From NCBI RefSeq assembly GCF_012349115.1, contig NZ_PQIG01000133.1:124001-188000 (forward strand): DNA of 64,000 nt, read 5' to 3'. Every line of letters begins with the position of its first letter. Within the stretch, counting starts at the first letter, position 1. The position numbers and the translations under genes are program-made. Source of the stretch: Rhizobium ruizarguesonis (GTDB lineage: Bacteria; Pseudomonadota; Alphaproteobacteria; Rhizobiales; Rhizobiaceae). Positions 19,975-29,306 of the stretch are shown in pieces. The notes beneath the pieces are model-generated. The model was not told where the DNA came from. It saw only the letters and a list, made by a program, of their open reading frames with translations, and did no database searches.

Positions 19975-20502
19975 TCAGTCGAGCATTGCCAGGACCTTGC
20001 CGCAATAGGTCTTCGACACCGGGTTCATGCGCGTGGCGGCATGGCCGGCATTGTATTTCAGGATGGTGTTGCAGGTCTGCCCGCCGCCAAGCTGATGGGC
20101 GGCCGCCAGATATTTCATGCCGTATTTGATGTTGGTCTCCGGATCGAACAGGCCCTTCCTCGAGCCGGAATAGCCCATCATCCGCGCCGTCGCCGGCTTG
20201 ATCTGCATCAGGCCGACTTCGCCGGCGCTGCCGCGGGCATTCGGATTGAAATTGCTCTCGACGCGCACGACGGCCTGGGCGAGTGCCACGGGCACGTTGT
20301 ATTCAGCGGCATATTTGTTGATCAGGGAGGCATAGGGAGTGCTCGTGGAGAAATCCGGCATGGCATAGCCGCTCTGGCGATCGACGGTTTTCAGCGAGAT
20401 GGTTTCGGCCCTGGCACCCCAGTCATCATTCGCCAAGGCAAAACTATATCCCGCCAGCAGCATGCCAACACATGCCGCAGCACCAACAATCATATTCTTC
20501 AT
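19975..20502 (-). CDS. Secreted lytic transglycosylase, SLT domain
   Basis: A 175-residue exported muramidase of the soluble lytic transglycosylase type, predicted to cleave MurNAc-GlcNAc bonds in the periplasm. It has an N-terminal signal peptide (about residues 1-24, cleavage after ALA). The SLT catalytic Glu82 sits in VRVESNFNP, followed by GEVGLMQIKP (95-103) and the NIKYGMKYL segment. Cys residues near the C terminus may form a disulfide. The ATG has an AAGAGA ribosome site. It is monocistronic between the FAD oxidases and ampD. Such small SLT proteins also serve secretion systems, but none is nearby. Confidence 0.9.
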   Translation of the reverse strand: MKNMIVGAAACVGMLLAGYSFALANDDWGARAETISLKTVDRQSGYAMPDFSTSTPYASLINKYAAEYNVPVALAQAVVRVESNFNPNARGSAGEVGLMQIKPATARMMGYSGSRKGLFDPETNIKYGMKYLAAAHQLGGGQTCNTILKYNAGHAATRMNPVSKTYCGKVLAMLD

Positions 20503-20764
20503 GTAGTCTCTTCACTCCGACCCAAAGAATTACAGGACTGCGCGCCTCGCTGTCATCCGGTCACACGCGATCAATGACTGATCGCGTTCCGCAGCAATTC
20601 TTATCGTTTCATTTGGCGCTCATGGTTACACTTGAAAACAGCCGTGAGCGCTGTTCAGCGGGCGTTCTTAGACCATCGCAATGAGGAGATAATAGGGAAA
20701 TGATGTGGCGAGGTGGATTTCACGCCGGCCGCAAGAAATCAGCCCTGATATCCGGCTCTTCCGG

Positions 20765-21526
20765 TCAGGAATAACGCGGCAATGCTGAAAGCAGCCGGTG
20801 CAGCGTGTCGATCGTCGAGAAATCGGCGATGCCATCCACCCGTTCGGGCCGGAAATGGCGCTGGAAAGCTTTCACGTCGCCCGCCGTTTTTTCGGAGAAT
20901 TCACCCGTGATTTCAGTGCCGTAACCATAGAGTGACAGCATCGATTGCAGCGCCTCGACAGGCTGGCCTGTATCGCCGCGCTGGAAGAAGCGCCCGCCGG
21001 TGATCGTTGCCGGTTCGACCCAGTGCCCGATGCCTGCCCGGTGGAGCTCGGCCCAGGGGAATTTCTCGCCCGGATCGACCTTGCGGATCGGGGCGACATC
21101 GGAATGCCCGAGCACCCGTTCCGGCGTGATCGACCAACGTTTGACACAGTCGCGACACAATTCGATCACCGCAGCGATCTGCTCTTTCGGATAATCAGGA
21201 AGCCCGCCCGGATGGCCGGCATTGGCGATCTCGATGCCGATCGACAGCGAATTGATATCAGTCTCGCCGTGCCAGCTGCTTTTTCCCGCGTGCCAGGCAC
21301 GCCGTGTTTCCGGCACGAGCTGCACCACCTCGCCGTTCTCATGCACGAAATAGTGGCTGGAAACTTGGCTCTCGGCGCGACAGAGCCAGTCGAGCGCACC
21401 ATCTGCCGTCGGCATGCCGGTATAGTGCAGCAGGATCATGTCGGGACGGCGCCCATCCGCCCGCTCGCCATGGTTCGGCGAAGGCTGCACGCGGGCGCTG
21501 CTGCAGTCGGCCTCGAAAGAGGTCAT
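20765..21526 (-). CDS. ampD: N-acetylmuramoyl-L-alanine amidase, AmpD type, with peptidoglycan-binding domain
   Basis: Zinc amidase (Amidase_2) with zinc-binding candidates His34 in LLHYTG and the His/Asp pair of VLGHSDVAP, plus HYFVHENG and the Glu of GIEIAN. The C-terminal third is a peptidoglycan-binding fold (FQRGDTGQPVEALQSML and following). At 253 residues without a signal peptide, it fits a cytoplasmic enzyme recycling anhydro-muropeptides, although the added binding domain is also seen in AmiD-like proteins. Its ATG overlaps the stop of the J-domain gene by 4 nt, so the two are co-translated. Confidence 0.88.
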   Translation of the reverse strand: MTSFEADCSSARVQPSPNHGERADGRRPDMILLHYTGMPTADGALDWLCRAESQVSSHYFVHENGEVVQLVPETRRAWHAGKSSWHGETDINSLSIGIEIANAGHPGGLPDYPKEQIAAVIELCRDCVKRWSITPERVLGHSDVAPIRKVDPGEKFPWAELHRAGIGHWVEPATITGGRFFQRGDTGQPVEALQSMLSLYGYGTEITGEFSEKTAGDVKAFQRHFRPERVDGIADFSTIDTLHRLLSALPRYS

Positions 21527-22230
21527 GCGGCGCGGCGTTCCTTCTCGATCGCCTCATAGGCCGCGTTCAGCGCCGCCATGCGCTCATTGGCAATCACGTG
21601 GAATTCCTTCGGCACGCCGCGCGAGATCAGCCGATCGGGATGATGTTCGCTGACGAGGCCGTGGTAACGGCGGCGGATGGTCGGGAAATCATCCGAAGGC
21701 GAGACGCCGAGCACCTTGTAGGGATCGCCGCCGGACGAGACGTGGCGGGCGGCAATCTGCTCGAAGCGAGTTTCGCTCATCTGGAAGATCTCGCCGATAT
21801 GGCGCAGAAAATTCAGTTCCTTCTCGTGGATCAGCCCGTCGGCCTTGGCGATGTGAAAGAGGCCGTCGAGCACGTCTTCCAGCACCGGGCAATTGGCCGC
21901 ACAGGTGACGCAGAGCGTGGAGAGCCGTTCGGCATAGGCTTCGTAGCCGGCGACGTCCTGCCGCGCGAGGTTGTAAAGCCTGGCGACATTCTTTGCCTGA
22001 TCCTGCGGGAATTCGAAGATTTCGCGGAAGGCTTCGACCTCCTTCTCGCTGACGATGCCGTCGGCCTTGGCCATCTTGGCCGACAGAGCGATGATCGCCA
22101 CGGAGAAAGCCACCTTACGCCGGGTCTCGGGATCGCCTTCGAAAACCGTGCGGATAGCCTCGACCACCGCAGACAGCGCATTGCCTGCGGTATTGCCAAT
22201 GGCATTCAACAGTTTTTCCCAGAAGGACAT
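21523..22230 (-). CDS. TerB-like and J-domain protein (DjlA type)
   Basis: A 235-residue cytoplasmic or membrane-associated co-chaperone. The central region (AFSVAIIALSAKMAKADGIVS, then AKADGLIHEKE) is a TerB/DjlA helical domain with acidic metal-binding-like motifs. The C-terminal 65 residues form a J domain with the essential HPD in SEHHPDRL, which stimulates DnaK. Unlike classical DjlA there is no obvious N-terminal membrane helix. The ATG at 22230 is used; a GTG four codons upstream is possible. It is first in a coupled pair with ampD. Confidence 0.85.
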   Translation of the reverse strand: MSFWEKLLNAIGNTAGNALSAVVEAIRTVFEGDPETRRKVAFSVAIIALSAKMAKADGIVSEKEVEAFREIFEFPQDQAKNVARLYNLARQDVAGYEAYAERLSTLCVTCAANCPVLEDVLDGLFHIAKADGLIHEKELNFLRHIGEIFQMSETRFEQIAARHVSSGGDPYKVLGVSPSDDFPTIRRRYHGLVSEHHPDRLISRGVPKEFHVIANERMAALNAAYEAIEKERRAA

Positions 22231-22639
22231 CGAAAATCTCACACACTTGTCAATTTATACGCAAAACAGCTTGACCAAAGAATCGCAGCCTTTGCAAGGC
22301 GACTATTGGTCGTAGGGCCGAACACAGTTTTCACGATTTGGTAATTGTCGCACCGCAGCAAACGATTCATCGCGCCCGCTTCATCTCGTATAAGGCGACT
22401 GGCCGGCAGTCGCCGGCACCGCCCGGCACGGGGCTCCGGTGCGCGCGACGGAAATTTCCACAACAGTTCTCGGCAAGCAGATCGGGCTTGAAACGATTAT
22501 ATCGCACTTCCAGTCGCCTTTGCAGTCCAACGCGGCAGAAAGGCGCGTTTTTCGTAAATTCTTTACTTTACAGGCCCCTTTCCCTGCCGCATCCATGCGC
22601 TAGGTAACGCCGCCGCACCGAAACGCCATAGGAGGGATC
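22231..22639. other. 409-bp divergent intergenic region, no gene recognised
   Basis: Separates the minus-strand J-domain/ampD pair from pfp on +. It contains a hairpin GGCGACTG / CAGTCGCC (22394-22414) and further scattered GGCGACT words in both orientations. Promoters for both directions must lie here. No open frame with a convincing ribosome site, tRNA or known riboswitch was seen. Confidence 0.5.
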
Positions 22640-23851
22640 ATGGCCAAGCAGAAAGTCGCAATGCTGACCGCCGGAGGCCTGGCGCCCTGTCTCTCTTCCG
22701 CTGTCGGTGGCCTCATCGAACGCTACAGCGACGTCGCGCCCGATCTCGATATCGTCGCCTACAAGTCGGGCTACCAGGGTGTGCTCATCGGCGACAGCCT
22801 CGAGATCACCCGCGAGATGCGCGAAAAGGCGCCGCTGCTGCACCGCTATGGCGGCTCGCCGATCGGCAATAGCCGCGTCAAGCTCACCAATGCCGCCGAC
22901 TGCGTCAAGCGCGGCCTGGTCAAGGAAGGCGAGAATCCGCTGCGGGTCGCCGCCGAACGCCTTGCCAATGACGGCATTACCACTCTCCACACGATCGGCG
23001 GCGACGACACCAACACCACGGCCGCCGACCTTGCAGCCTACCTCGCCGCCAACGGCTACGATCTGACCGTCGTCGGCCTGCCGAAGACTGTCGACAATGA
23101 CGTCGTACCGATCCGCCAGTCGCTCGGCGCCTGGACGGCCGCCGAAGTTGGCGCGCATTTCTTCGACAATGTCGGCAACGAGCAGACGGCCGCGCCGCGC
23201 ACTCTCGTCATCCACGAGGTGATGGGCCGCCATTCTGGCTGGCTGACGGCCGCCACCGCTCGCGCCTATCTCCAGCGCACCAGCCGCAACCAATATGTCG
23301 ATGGCCTGATGATGAACGCACATCTGAAGAGCATCGACGCCGTCTACCTGCCTGAGATGGCCTTCGACCTCGACGCTGAGGCCGCCCGTCTGAAGGAGAG
23401 CATGGACCGCAACGGCCACGCTACCGTCTTCGTCTCGGAAGGCGCCTGCCTCGACGCCATCGTCGCCGAGCGCGAAGCCGCCGGCGAGACCGTCAAGCGC
23501 GATGCTTTCGGCCATGTGAAAATCGACACGATCAATGTCGGCGCCTGGTTCCAGAAGCAGTTCGCCAATCTGCTCGACGCCGAGCGTTCCCTGGTGCAGA
23601 AATCGGGCTATTTCGCCCGCTCCGCGCCTGCCAACGGCGATGACCTCAGGCTGATCCAGAGCATGGTCGATCTCGCCGTCGAAAGCGCTCTCAATAGAGT
23701 GTCCGGCGTCACCGGCCACGATGAAGGCCAGAACGGTAAATTGCGCACTATAGAATTCCCGCGCATCAAGGGCGGCAAGACTTTTGACCTTTCGACCGGA
23801 TGGTTTGCCGAAGTCATGGACAATATAGGCCAGAAATACAAAGAAGCGTGA
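22640..23851 (+). CDS. pfp: Pyrophosphate--fructose 6-phosphate 1-phosphotransferase
   Basis: Reversible glycolytic enzyme that phosphorylates fructose 6-phosphate with PPi. The 403-residue protein has the PFK fold. The motif GGDDTN (120-125) has Asp in the second acidic position where ATP enzymes carry Gly (GGDGS), and PKTVDND (148-154) matches the PPi-dependent clade. MGRHSGWL is the substrate-binding segment. The start is supported by GGAGGGATC. Rhizobia rely on Entner-Doudoroff catabolism and usually lack ATP-PfkA, so this may act in the gluconeogenic or pentose direction. It appears monocistronic. Confidence 0.93.
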   Translation: MAKQKVAMLTAGGLAPCLSSAVGGLIERYSDVAPDLDIVAYKSGYQGVLIGDSLEITREMREKAPLLHRYGGSPIGNSRVKLTNAADCVKRGLVKEGENPLRVAAERLANDGITTLHTIGGDDTNTTAADLAAYLAANGYDLTVVGLPKTVDNDVVPIRQSLGAWTAAEVGAHFFDNVGNEQTAAPRTLVIHEVMGRHSGWLTAATARAYLQRTSRNQYVDGLMMNAHLKSIDAVYLPEMAFDLDAEAARLKESMDRNGHATVFVSEGACLDAIVAEREAAGETVKRDAFGHVKIDTINVGAWFQKQFANLLDAERSLVQKSGYFARSAPANGDDLRLIQSMVDLAVESALNRVSGVTGHDEGQNGKLRTIEFPRIKGGKTFDLSTGWFAEVMDNIGQKYKEA

Positions 23852-23908
23852 TTGACGGATGGTTAATATGATGTCTTTGCTTATTCCTGAGGAATAGGAG
23901 GAGACACC

Positions 23909-24544
23909 ATGTCACTTGAAGCTTGGCTCGCTTTTGCGGCCGCATCCGCCATCATGCTGGCCATACCGGGACCGACGATACTTCTCGTCGTTTCCTATGC
24001 GCTCGGTCATGGACGCAGGACGGCGTTTGCGACGGTGAGCGGCGTGGCGCTTGGTGACTTCACGGCGATGACGGCTTCCCTCTTCGGTCTTGGTGCCGTT
24101 CTGGCCGCCTCCGCGACCCTCTTCACCATCTTGAAGTGGATCGGCGGCGCCTACCTGATCTGGTTGGGAATCAAGCTCTGGCGGGCTCCCATCATCGGCG
24201 AACCGGTTGCCGACAACGACAATCTGCCGGAGGAGAAGTCGCTCAAGATCTTCCTCCACGCCTATGTCGTCACCGCCCTCAATCCGAAGAGCATCATCTT
24301 CTTCGTCGCCTTCGTGCCGCAGTTCCTCAATCCGGCCCTGCCGTTCGTCGGGCAGATGGCGATCATGGAAGCGACCTTCCTTGTGCTGGCGATCCTCAAC
24401 GCCTCCACCTACGCTTTTCTCGCCCATACCGCGCGCGGATTGATTCGCAAGGCGAGCATCCAGCGCGCCGTAAACCGCACCGGAGGCACTCTGCTAATCG
24501 CTGCAGGTGCCGTAACAGCCGGGTATCGCCGTATTGCAGCCTAG
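23909..24544 (+). CDS. LysE/RhtB family amino-acid exporter
   Basis: A 211-residue inner-membrane protein with about six hydrophobic segments. The N-terminal MLAIPGPTILLVVSYALGHGRR region is the LysE-family signature, and LNPKSIIFFVAFVPQF is the second conserved block. Relatives export lysine, threonine, homoserine or related metabolites; the substrate here is unknown. The start has a strong GGAGGAG ribosome site. It follows pfp by 57 nt and could be read through from it. Confidence 0.9.
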   Translation: MSLEAWLAFAAASAIMLAIPGPTILLVVSYALGHGRRTAFATVSGVALGDFTAMTASLFGLGAVLAASATLFTILKWIGGAYLIWLGIKLWRAPIIGEPVADNDNLPEEKSLKIFLHAYVVTALNPKSIIFFVAFVPQFLNPALPFVGQMAIMEATFLVLAILNASTYAFLAHTARGLIRKASIQRAVNRTGGTLLIAAGAVTAGYRRIAA

Positions 24545-24659
24545 TAATATTCCGTGGTTGCCGGAATGTCACGAATAGGTTAATGGGGTCACTAGGGCTT
24601 AAGGTTTTTGGTAACTTTTATACGCTGCCGGGGCGGCGCGATTTCACGAAAGTGGCGGA

Positions 24660-25592
24660 ATGGTAGCGATCGGATTATCCGGCCTGAAACGCAGTCTTGT
24701 CGTTTCCACGATACTCTGCGGCATGATGACGGGATGTGCGAGCGTCGAATACACATCCCAGGCCGAACTGACAGCTGTCCAGACCGTCGTGCCGATGCCG
24801 AAACCTGGCGAAGATGCAACACTCGCCGCGATCCCGACAGCCGAAGGCGCAGCCGGTCAGGCGGTTGCAGGCGCCACCATTCCCCAGGCATCATCCCCCT
24901 CCCTGACCGCAACGGCGATGCCGGCCGTGACAGCTTCTCAGCCTGGCGATCTTACCATGCAGCCGGCAGCCTATGCGCAGATCCCGCTGACGCCCGAGAT
25001 GACGGCGATCCAGTCCGTCGTGCCGACGCCGCGTCCGGGAACGCCGGCACAGCCGACAACGCAGCTTGCCTTTGCCGCCACACCGCAAAACAGCGCGCTT
25101 GCAGCACTTGCCGCAGTCGACACCACGCCGCGCGCCAGCATGGACTACGGTTTCGACGAATCCGGGCCGATCGATCCGCCGACGGCGCCCCCGATGTTCA
25201 GCGACGACGACAAAGACGACGCGCCGACGGTCGAGAAGGGCTTCGTCACCAAGCTCATCGCCAAATATTCGAAGGTCTACGAAATTCCCGAGACGTTGCT
25301 TCACCGCATCGTCCATCGCGAGAGCCGCTATAATCCGAAGGCCTACAATAAGCGCGGCTATTTCGGCCTCATGCAGATCAAGTACAACACCGCCAAGTCC
25401 ATGGGTTATGACGGTGCCCCGGGCGGCCTCTTTGATGCCGAGACCAACATCAAATATGCCGCGAAATATCTGCGCGGCGCCTGGCTCGTCTCCGACAGTA
25501 AGGAAGACGATGCCGTCCGCCTGTATGCGCGCGGCTATTATTACGACGCCAAGCGCAAGGGCATGACCGACATCGCCCAAGGTAATTATTGA
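24660..25592 (+). CDS. Lytic transglycosylase, SLT domain, probable lipoprotein
   Basis: A 310-residue envelope muramidase. The N terminus has a hydrophobic stretch ending MMTGC (Cys26), a slightly atypical lipobox. Residues 27-180 are a low-complexity Ala/Pro/Thr linker containing two copies of a motif TA(V/I)Q(T/S)VVP-x-P-(K/R)-PG, about residues 38-50 and 118-130. The C-terminal SLT domain has catalytic Glu221 in VHRESRYNP, then YFGLMQIKYNTAKSMGYDG. The long linker could reach from the outer membrane to the wall. The ATG lies close after a GTGGCGGA stretch; the start is moderately certain. Confidence 0.87.
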   Translation: MVAIGLSGLKRSLVVSTILCGMMTGCASVEYTSQAELTAVQTVVPMPKPGEDATLAAIPTAEGAAGQAVAGATIPQASSPSLTATAMPAVTASQPGDLTMQPAAYAQIPLTPEMTAIQSVVPTPRPGTPAQPTTQLAFAATPQNSALAALAAVDTTPRASMDYGFDESGPIDPPTAPPMFSDDDKDDAPTVEKGFVTKLIAKYSKVYEIPETLLHRIVHRESRYNPKAYNKRGYFGLMQIKYNTAKSMGYDGAPGGLFDAETNIKYAAKYLRGAWLVSDSKEDDAVRLYARGYYYDAKRKGMTDIAQGNY

Positions 25593-25621
25593 AATCTGGA
25601 GATAACGGCTGAAGCCGCTGC

Positions 25622-27046
25622 CTATGGCTGCGGCTGTGTCTGTCGTTGCGATCCGGCCTGCTGTTGCGGCCCACGTGGTTGCGGCAATGCCGCCAGGATC
25701 ACCTTGAGCAGCACCTGCGGCTGATAGTCGAGCCGGCTCGGCGTCAGGCCAAGCCTGACGACGATCAGATTGGCGGAGGGGACGATCGCCATGCTCTGCC
25801 CGTCATGCCCCGTCAGCCAGAACGTATCCTCCGGCAGCCCGAACGCGGCGCTTGAGCCGCCAGGAGCGAGCCAAGCCTGACCCTGCGTATACCGCCCGTT
25901 CGATGCTGCCGTCGGGGTGCGCATGGCGCCGACGAAACCCTCCGGTAACAGCCGCTGGCCGTTCCACACGCCATCCTGCAGCAGGAACTGCCCGAAGCGC
26001 GCCCAGTCATGCGCCGTCGCATAGAGATAGGAGCTTCCGGCAAAGGTGCCGCGCGCATCGAGTTCGAACACCGCGCTCGTCATGCCGAGCGGCGAAAACA
26101 AGGCGTCGTGCGGATAAGAAAAGGCCGCCTGAGCATTGCCGACCCTGTCCATCCAGATGCGCGACAGCAGCACGGCAGTGCCGCTCGAATAGCGGAAGCG
26201 TTGGCCGGGTGCCGCCTCCATCGGTGCATTGGCCGGCAGCGATACCATGTCGGGATCGAGATAGAGCATGCGCGTCACATCGGCGACGTCGCCATAGTCC
26301 TCGTTGAAGGCGAGGCCGCTCTCCATGCCGAGCAGGTCGGAAACCTTGATTCTGGCGCGCGTATCGTTCTTCCACTGCGCCAACAGGTTATCATCGTCGA
26401 AAGAGATCTTGCCGCCGAGCATCAGCCGGCCGAGGACCGCCGCATTCACCGTCTTCGTCATCGACCAGCCGATCAGCGGCGTCTTTGCCGAGAAGCCGGG
26501 GCCATAGGCCTCAGTGACGATGCGGCCATCGCGCACCACCACGATCGCCCGCATTGCCGGGCCGGCAACTCCGGTATCGGCAAGCAGCGCGGCGATCTTT
26601 CCGTCCTGTTGATCGCCGGTGCCCTCACCCTCGGGCCATAATGCATCGTTCGCCTGCACCTTGGCCGGCGGATCGAAGGGCACCGCATTCGCCGCCGCCT
26701 CAAAATTGCCGTCCGGCACGCTCGTGCAGCCGAAAGCGCCGCGATAGAGCGCATAACTCGGCGCAAACAGCCCCATGAAGCGCGCCGTCACACGGTCGTT
26801 GTCGCGGTCGACGCTGACGCGCACCAGCCGCAGTAACGGATTTCCGGGCGCCTGGACATCGTCATGGAGCACATCCTCAGCCCCTCGGCCGGCAATGAAG
26901 ACGTTGGAGCAGACGATCTTGGCGGCATAACCGTCGCCGACGCGCAGCAATTCCGGCGGCCGGATGAAGAGCCAGCCGGCAGCAGCGATGACGACGAGAA
27001 CGAGAAGGAGAGCGAGCGCCTTCAGGATACGCAGGACAAATCGCAT
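25622..27046 (-). CDS. Membrane-anchored serine hydrolase, class C beta-lactamase fold
   Basis: A 474-residue protein with one N-terminal membrane helix (about residues 5-24) and a periplasmic beta-lactamase/esterase-fold domain. Catalytic candidates are the Ser and Lys of GWSMTKTV, the Tyr of RYSSGTA, and the His of LTGHDGQS. Relatives include D-aminopeptidases, esterases and EstB-type enzymes, so a beta-lactam-resistance function should not be assumed. The Gln/Pro-rich tail after PQPRGPQQQ is disordered. The ATG at 27046 has a GGGAGGA ribosome site. It is divergent from btaA and shares the promoter region. Confidence 0.85.
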   Translation of the reverse strand: MRFVLRILKALALLLVLVVIAAAGWLFIRPPELLRVGDGYAAKIVCSNVFIAGRGAEDVLHDDVQAPGNPLLRLVRVSVDRDNDRVTARFMGLFAPSYALYRGAFGCTSVPDGNFEAAANAVPFDPPAKVQANDALWPEGEGTGDQQDGKIAALLADTGVAGPAMRAIVVVRDGRIVTEAYGPGFSAKTPLIGWSMTKTVNAAVLGRLMLGGKISFDDDNLLAQWKNDTRARIKVSDLLGMESGLAFNEDYGDVADVTRMLYLDPDMVSLPANAPMEAAPGQRFRYSSGTAVLLSRIWMDRVGNAQAAFSYPHDALFSPLGMTSAVFELDARGTFAGSSYLYATAHDWARFGQFLLQDGVWNGQRLLPEGFVGAMRTPTAASNGRYTQGQAWLAPGGSSAAFGLPEDTFWLTGHDGQSMAIVPSANLIVVRLGLTPSRLDYQPQVLLKVILAALPQPRGPQQQAGSQRQTQPQP

Positions 27047-27202
27047 GGCATTCCTCCCTGCCGGGAGAGAAGCAGGAATCGCACGCGCCGGAAAGGGGCC
27101 GAAGCGAAGAACGGCCATCATCCCGATCACTTTCACAGGAGAGCCACCCGGTCGCTCTGCCGAGGAGGTCGAAGTCTCCCAGGAACGGCGCCTCCACAGC
27201 CC

Positions 27203-27220
27203 GCGTCATCAAACTGTAGC
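27203..27220 (+). promoter_or_regulatory. Candidate Pho box upstream of btaA
   Basis: GCGTCAT-CAAA-CTGTAGC shows the 7-4-7 architecture of PhoB sites (consensus CTGTCAT-N4-CTGTCAT) with 5/7 and 4/7 matches, 45 nt before the btaA start. Phosphate-starvation control of btaAB by PhoB is established in Sinorhizobium meliloti; the assignment here is inference. Confidence 0.5.
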
Positions 27221-27264
27221 AGAGGCGCGTTACACGCCCTGAACGCTAAAAAGGTGACAGACTC

Positions 27265-28509
27265 ATGTCAGAATTTGCACCGGATGCCGGCTTCCGCAAG
27301 AACCGGAAACTCAAGGACGCCCTTCTCCGCCACAAGGCTTTTTCGAAGGATGGCTTTTCCGAGCGTCTCTTCGGCCTTCTCTTTTCCGGCCTCGTCTATC
27401 CGCAGATCTGGGAGGATCCGGATCTCGACATGCAGGCGATGGAGCTGAAGCCCAACCATCGCATCGTCACCATCGGTTCTGGCGGCTGCAACATGCTCGC
27501 CTATCTCTCCAAGGCGCCGGCCTCAATCGACGTCGTCGATCTCAACCCGCATCACATCGCCCTGAACCGCCTGAAGCTTGCCGCCTTCAAACACCTTCCC
27601 GGCCATACCGATCTCGTCCGCTTCCTGGCGATGCCGAACGAGAAGTCGAACAGCCGCGCCTACGACCAGCATCTCGCCGCACGCCTCGATGAGGCGACCC
27701 GCAGCTACTGGAACGGCCGCAAGTTCGGCCGCCGCCGTGTCACCGTCTTCGACCGCAACATCTACGAAACCGGTCTGCTCGGCCGCTTCATCGGCGCGGC
27801 CCATCTTCTTGCCCGCCTGCATGGTGTCAAGCTGCGCGAGATGACCAAGACCCGCTCGATCCGCGAGCAGCGCCAGTTCTTCGACGAGCAGATCGCGCCG
27901 CTCTTCGAAAAGCCGGTCGTGCGCTGGATCACCGGTCGCAAGAGCTCGCTCTTCGGCCTCGGCATTCCGCCGCAGCAATATGACGAACTTGCAAGCCTTG
28001 CCGCCGATCATTCGATCGCGCCGGTGTTGAAGCACCGCCTGGAAAAGCTCGCCTGTCATTTCCCGATGAGCGACAACTATTTCGCCTGGCAGGCCTTTGG
28101 CCGCCGCTACGGCACCGAAGCGGAAGGCCCGCTGCCGACCTATCTGAAGTCGGAGCACTATGAGGTGATCCGCGCCAATGTCGACCGCGTCAACGTCCAC
28201 CACGCAAGCTTCACCGAGCTTCTGGCGCGCGAGCCGGCCGCCTCGCGCGACCGCTACATCCTGCTCGACGCACAGGACTGGATGACCGACGAGCAACTGA
28301 ACGACGTCTGGACGGAAATCACCCGCACGGCGCGCGAAGGCGCCCGCGTGATCTTCCGCACCGCCGCCGAAAAGAGCATCATCGAAGGCCGTCTGGCTTC
28401 TGTGATCCGCGACCAGTGGGATTACTTCGAGGAGAAGTCACGTGAGCTGACCGCGCTCGATCGCTCGGCAATCTATGGCGGCTTCCACATCTACGGGAAG
28501 AAGGCGTGA
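27265..28509 (+). CDS. btaA: S-adenosylmethionine:diacylglycerol 3-amino-3-carboxypropyltransferase
   Basis: First enzyme of diacylglyceryl-trimethylhomoserine (DGTS) synthesis, which transfers the aminocarboxypropyl group of SAM to diacylglycerol at the membrane. The 414-residue DUF3419 protein contains the N-terminal LVYPQIWEDP segment, a SAM-binding-like TIGSGGCN, and VVDLNPHH, all typical of BtaA. Rhizobia use DGTS to replace phospholipids when phosphate is scarce. The stop overlaps the btaB GTG by 4 nt (GTGA), a coupled two-gene operon. A candidate Pho box lies 45 nt upstream. Confidence 0.93.
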   Translation: MSEFAPDAGFRKNRKLKDALLRHKAFSKDGFSERLFGLLFSGLVYPQIWEDPDLDMQAMELKPNHRIVTIGSGGCNMLAYLSKAPASIDVVDLNPHHIALNRLKLAAFKHLPGHTDLVRFLAMPNEKSNSRAYDQHLAARLDEATRSYWNGRKFGRRRVTVFDRNIYETGLLGRFIGAAHLLARLHGVKLREMTKTRSIREQRQFFDEQIAPLFEKPVVRWITGRKSSLFGLGIPPQQYDELASLAADHSIAPVLKHRLEKLACHFPMSDNYFAWQAFGRRYGTEAEGPLPTYLKSEHYEVIRANVDRVNVHHASFTELLAREPAASRDRYILLDAQDWMTDEQLNDVWTEITRTAREGARVIFRTAAEKSIIEGRLASVIRDQWDYFEEKSRELTALDRSAIYGGFHIYGKKA

Positions 28510-29180
28510 GCAAGGTCGGCACTGAAACGGCAGGAAAGAGCGATGAACATGCCAGCCTGATGGATGGCATGTATCGCTACCAGCGCCATATCTACGACCT
28601 GACCCGCAAATATTATCTTCTCGGCCGCGACAGCACGATCCGCAATCTCGACGTGCCCGAAGGCGGCACCCTGCTTGAAGTCGGCTGCGGCACGGGGCGC
28701 AACATGGCTTTCGCCCACAGGCATTTCCCGACCGCCAAACTGTTCGGCCTCGACATATCCCAGGAAATGCTGATTTCGGCGCGCAGAACCTTCGCCACCA
28801 AGGCGACGATCCCGGAATTCCGCGTCGCCGACGCCACGGCGTTCACACCGCGCGAATTCGGCGTCAGCGGCTTCGACCGCATCCTGATTTCCTACGCCCT
28901 GTCGATGATCACCGATTGGGAGCGCGCCGTCGATGCATCGATCGCCGCACTCAATCCCGGCGGCCAGCTGCACATCGTCGATTTCGGCCAGCAGGAAGGC
29001 TTGCCGGCCTGGTTCCGGCGCATGCTGCAGTCCTGGCTTGCGAAATTCCACGTCACCCCGCGCCCCGATCTGCGTGAGATTCTGGAAGCGCAAGCCCATG
29101 AAAACAACGCGATATTGTTGTTCGATACCGTCGGCGGCGGTTATGCTTGGCGGGCTGCTATTATCAGCAAGCGCTTATAA
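28506..29180 (+). CDS. btaB: Diacylglyceryl-homoserine N-methyltransferase
   Basis: SAM-dependent methyltransferase that trimethylates the homoserine headgroup made by BtaA to give the betaine lipid DGTS. The 224-residue protein has class I motif I EVGCGTGRN, a following FGLDIS acidic strand, and the post-I IVDFGQQ segment. The GTG start overlaps the btaA stop, and the N terminus MDGMYRYQRHIYDLTRKYYL matches BtaB-type proteins. Assigned by context plus fold; alone it would be a generic methyltransferase. Confidence 0.92.
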   Translation: MSKVGTETAGKSDEHASLMDGMYRYQRHIYDLTRKYYLLGRDSTIRNLDVPEGGTLLEVGCGTGRNMAFAHRHFPTAKLFGLDISQEMLISARRTFATKATIPEFRVADATAFTPREFGVSGFDRILISYALSMITDWERAVDASIAALNPGGQLHIVDFGQQEGLPAWFRRMLQSWLAKFHVTPRPDLREILEAQAHENNAILLFDTVGGGYAWRAAIISKRL

Positions 29181-29306
29181 TTCGCTTGAAACTAACCGAT
29201 TTTTTACGTTGATATGGTGAAAAGAGGGTTATTCCTCTGCTGACTCGTCTTTTTCGAAGGTCAGGCTGTGGGGCAAAGAGATCATTCGAGTTACGACAGG
29301 ACGCCC

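Noticed and set aside
20700-20774. 24-codon frame with GAGGAG upstream, overlapping the ampD end
   Set aside because: Polar, unremarkable composition and overlap with the antisense end of ampD; a ribosome-site-like word alone is weak evidence.
25622-27046. Call as a resistance beta-lactamase
   Set aside because: The fold is shared with esterases and peptidases; the motifs do not distinguish them, and the membrane anchor and tail are unlike AmpC.
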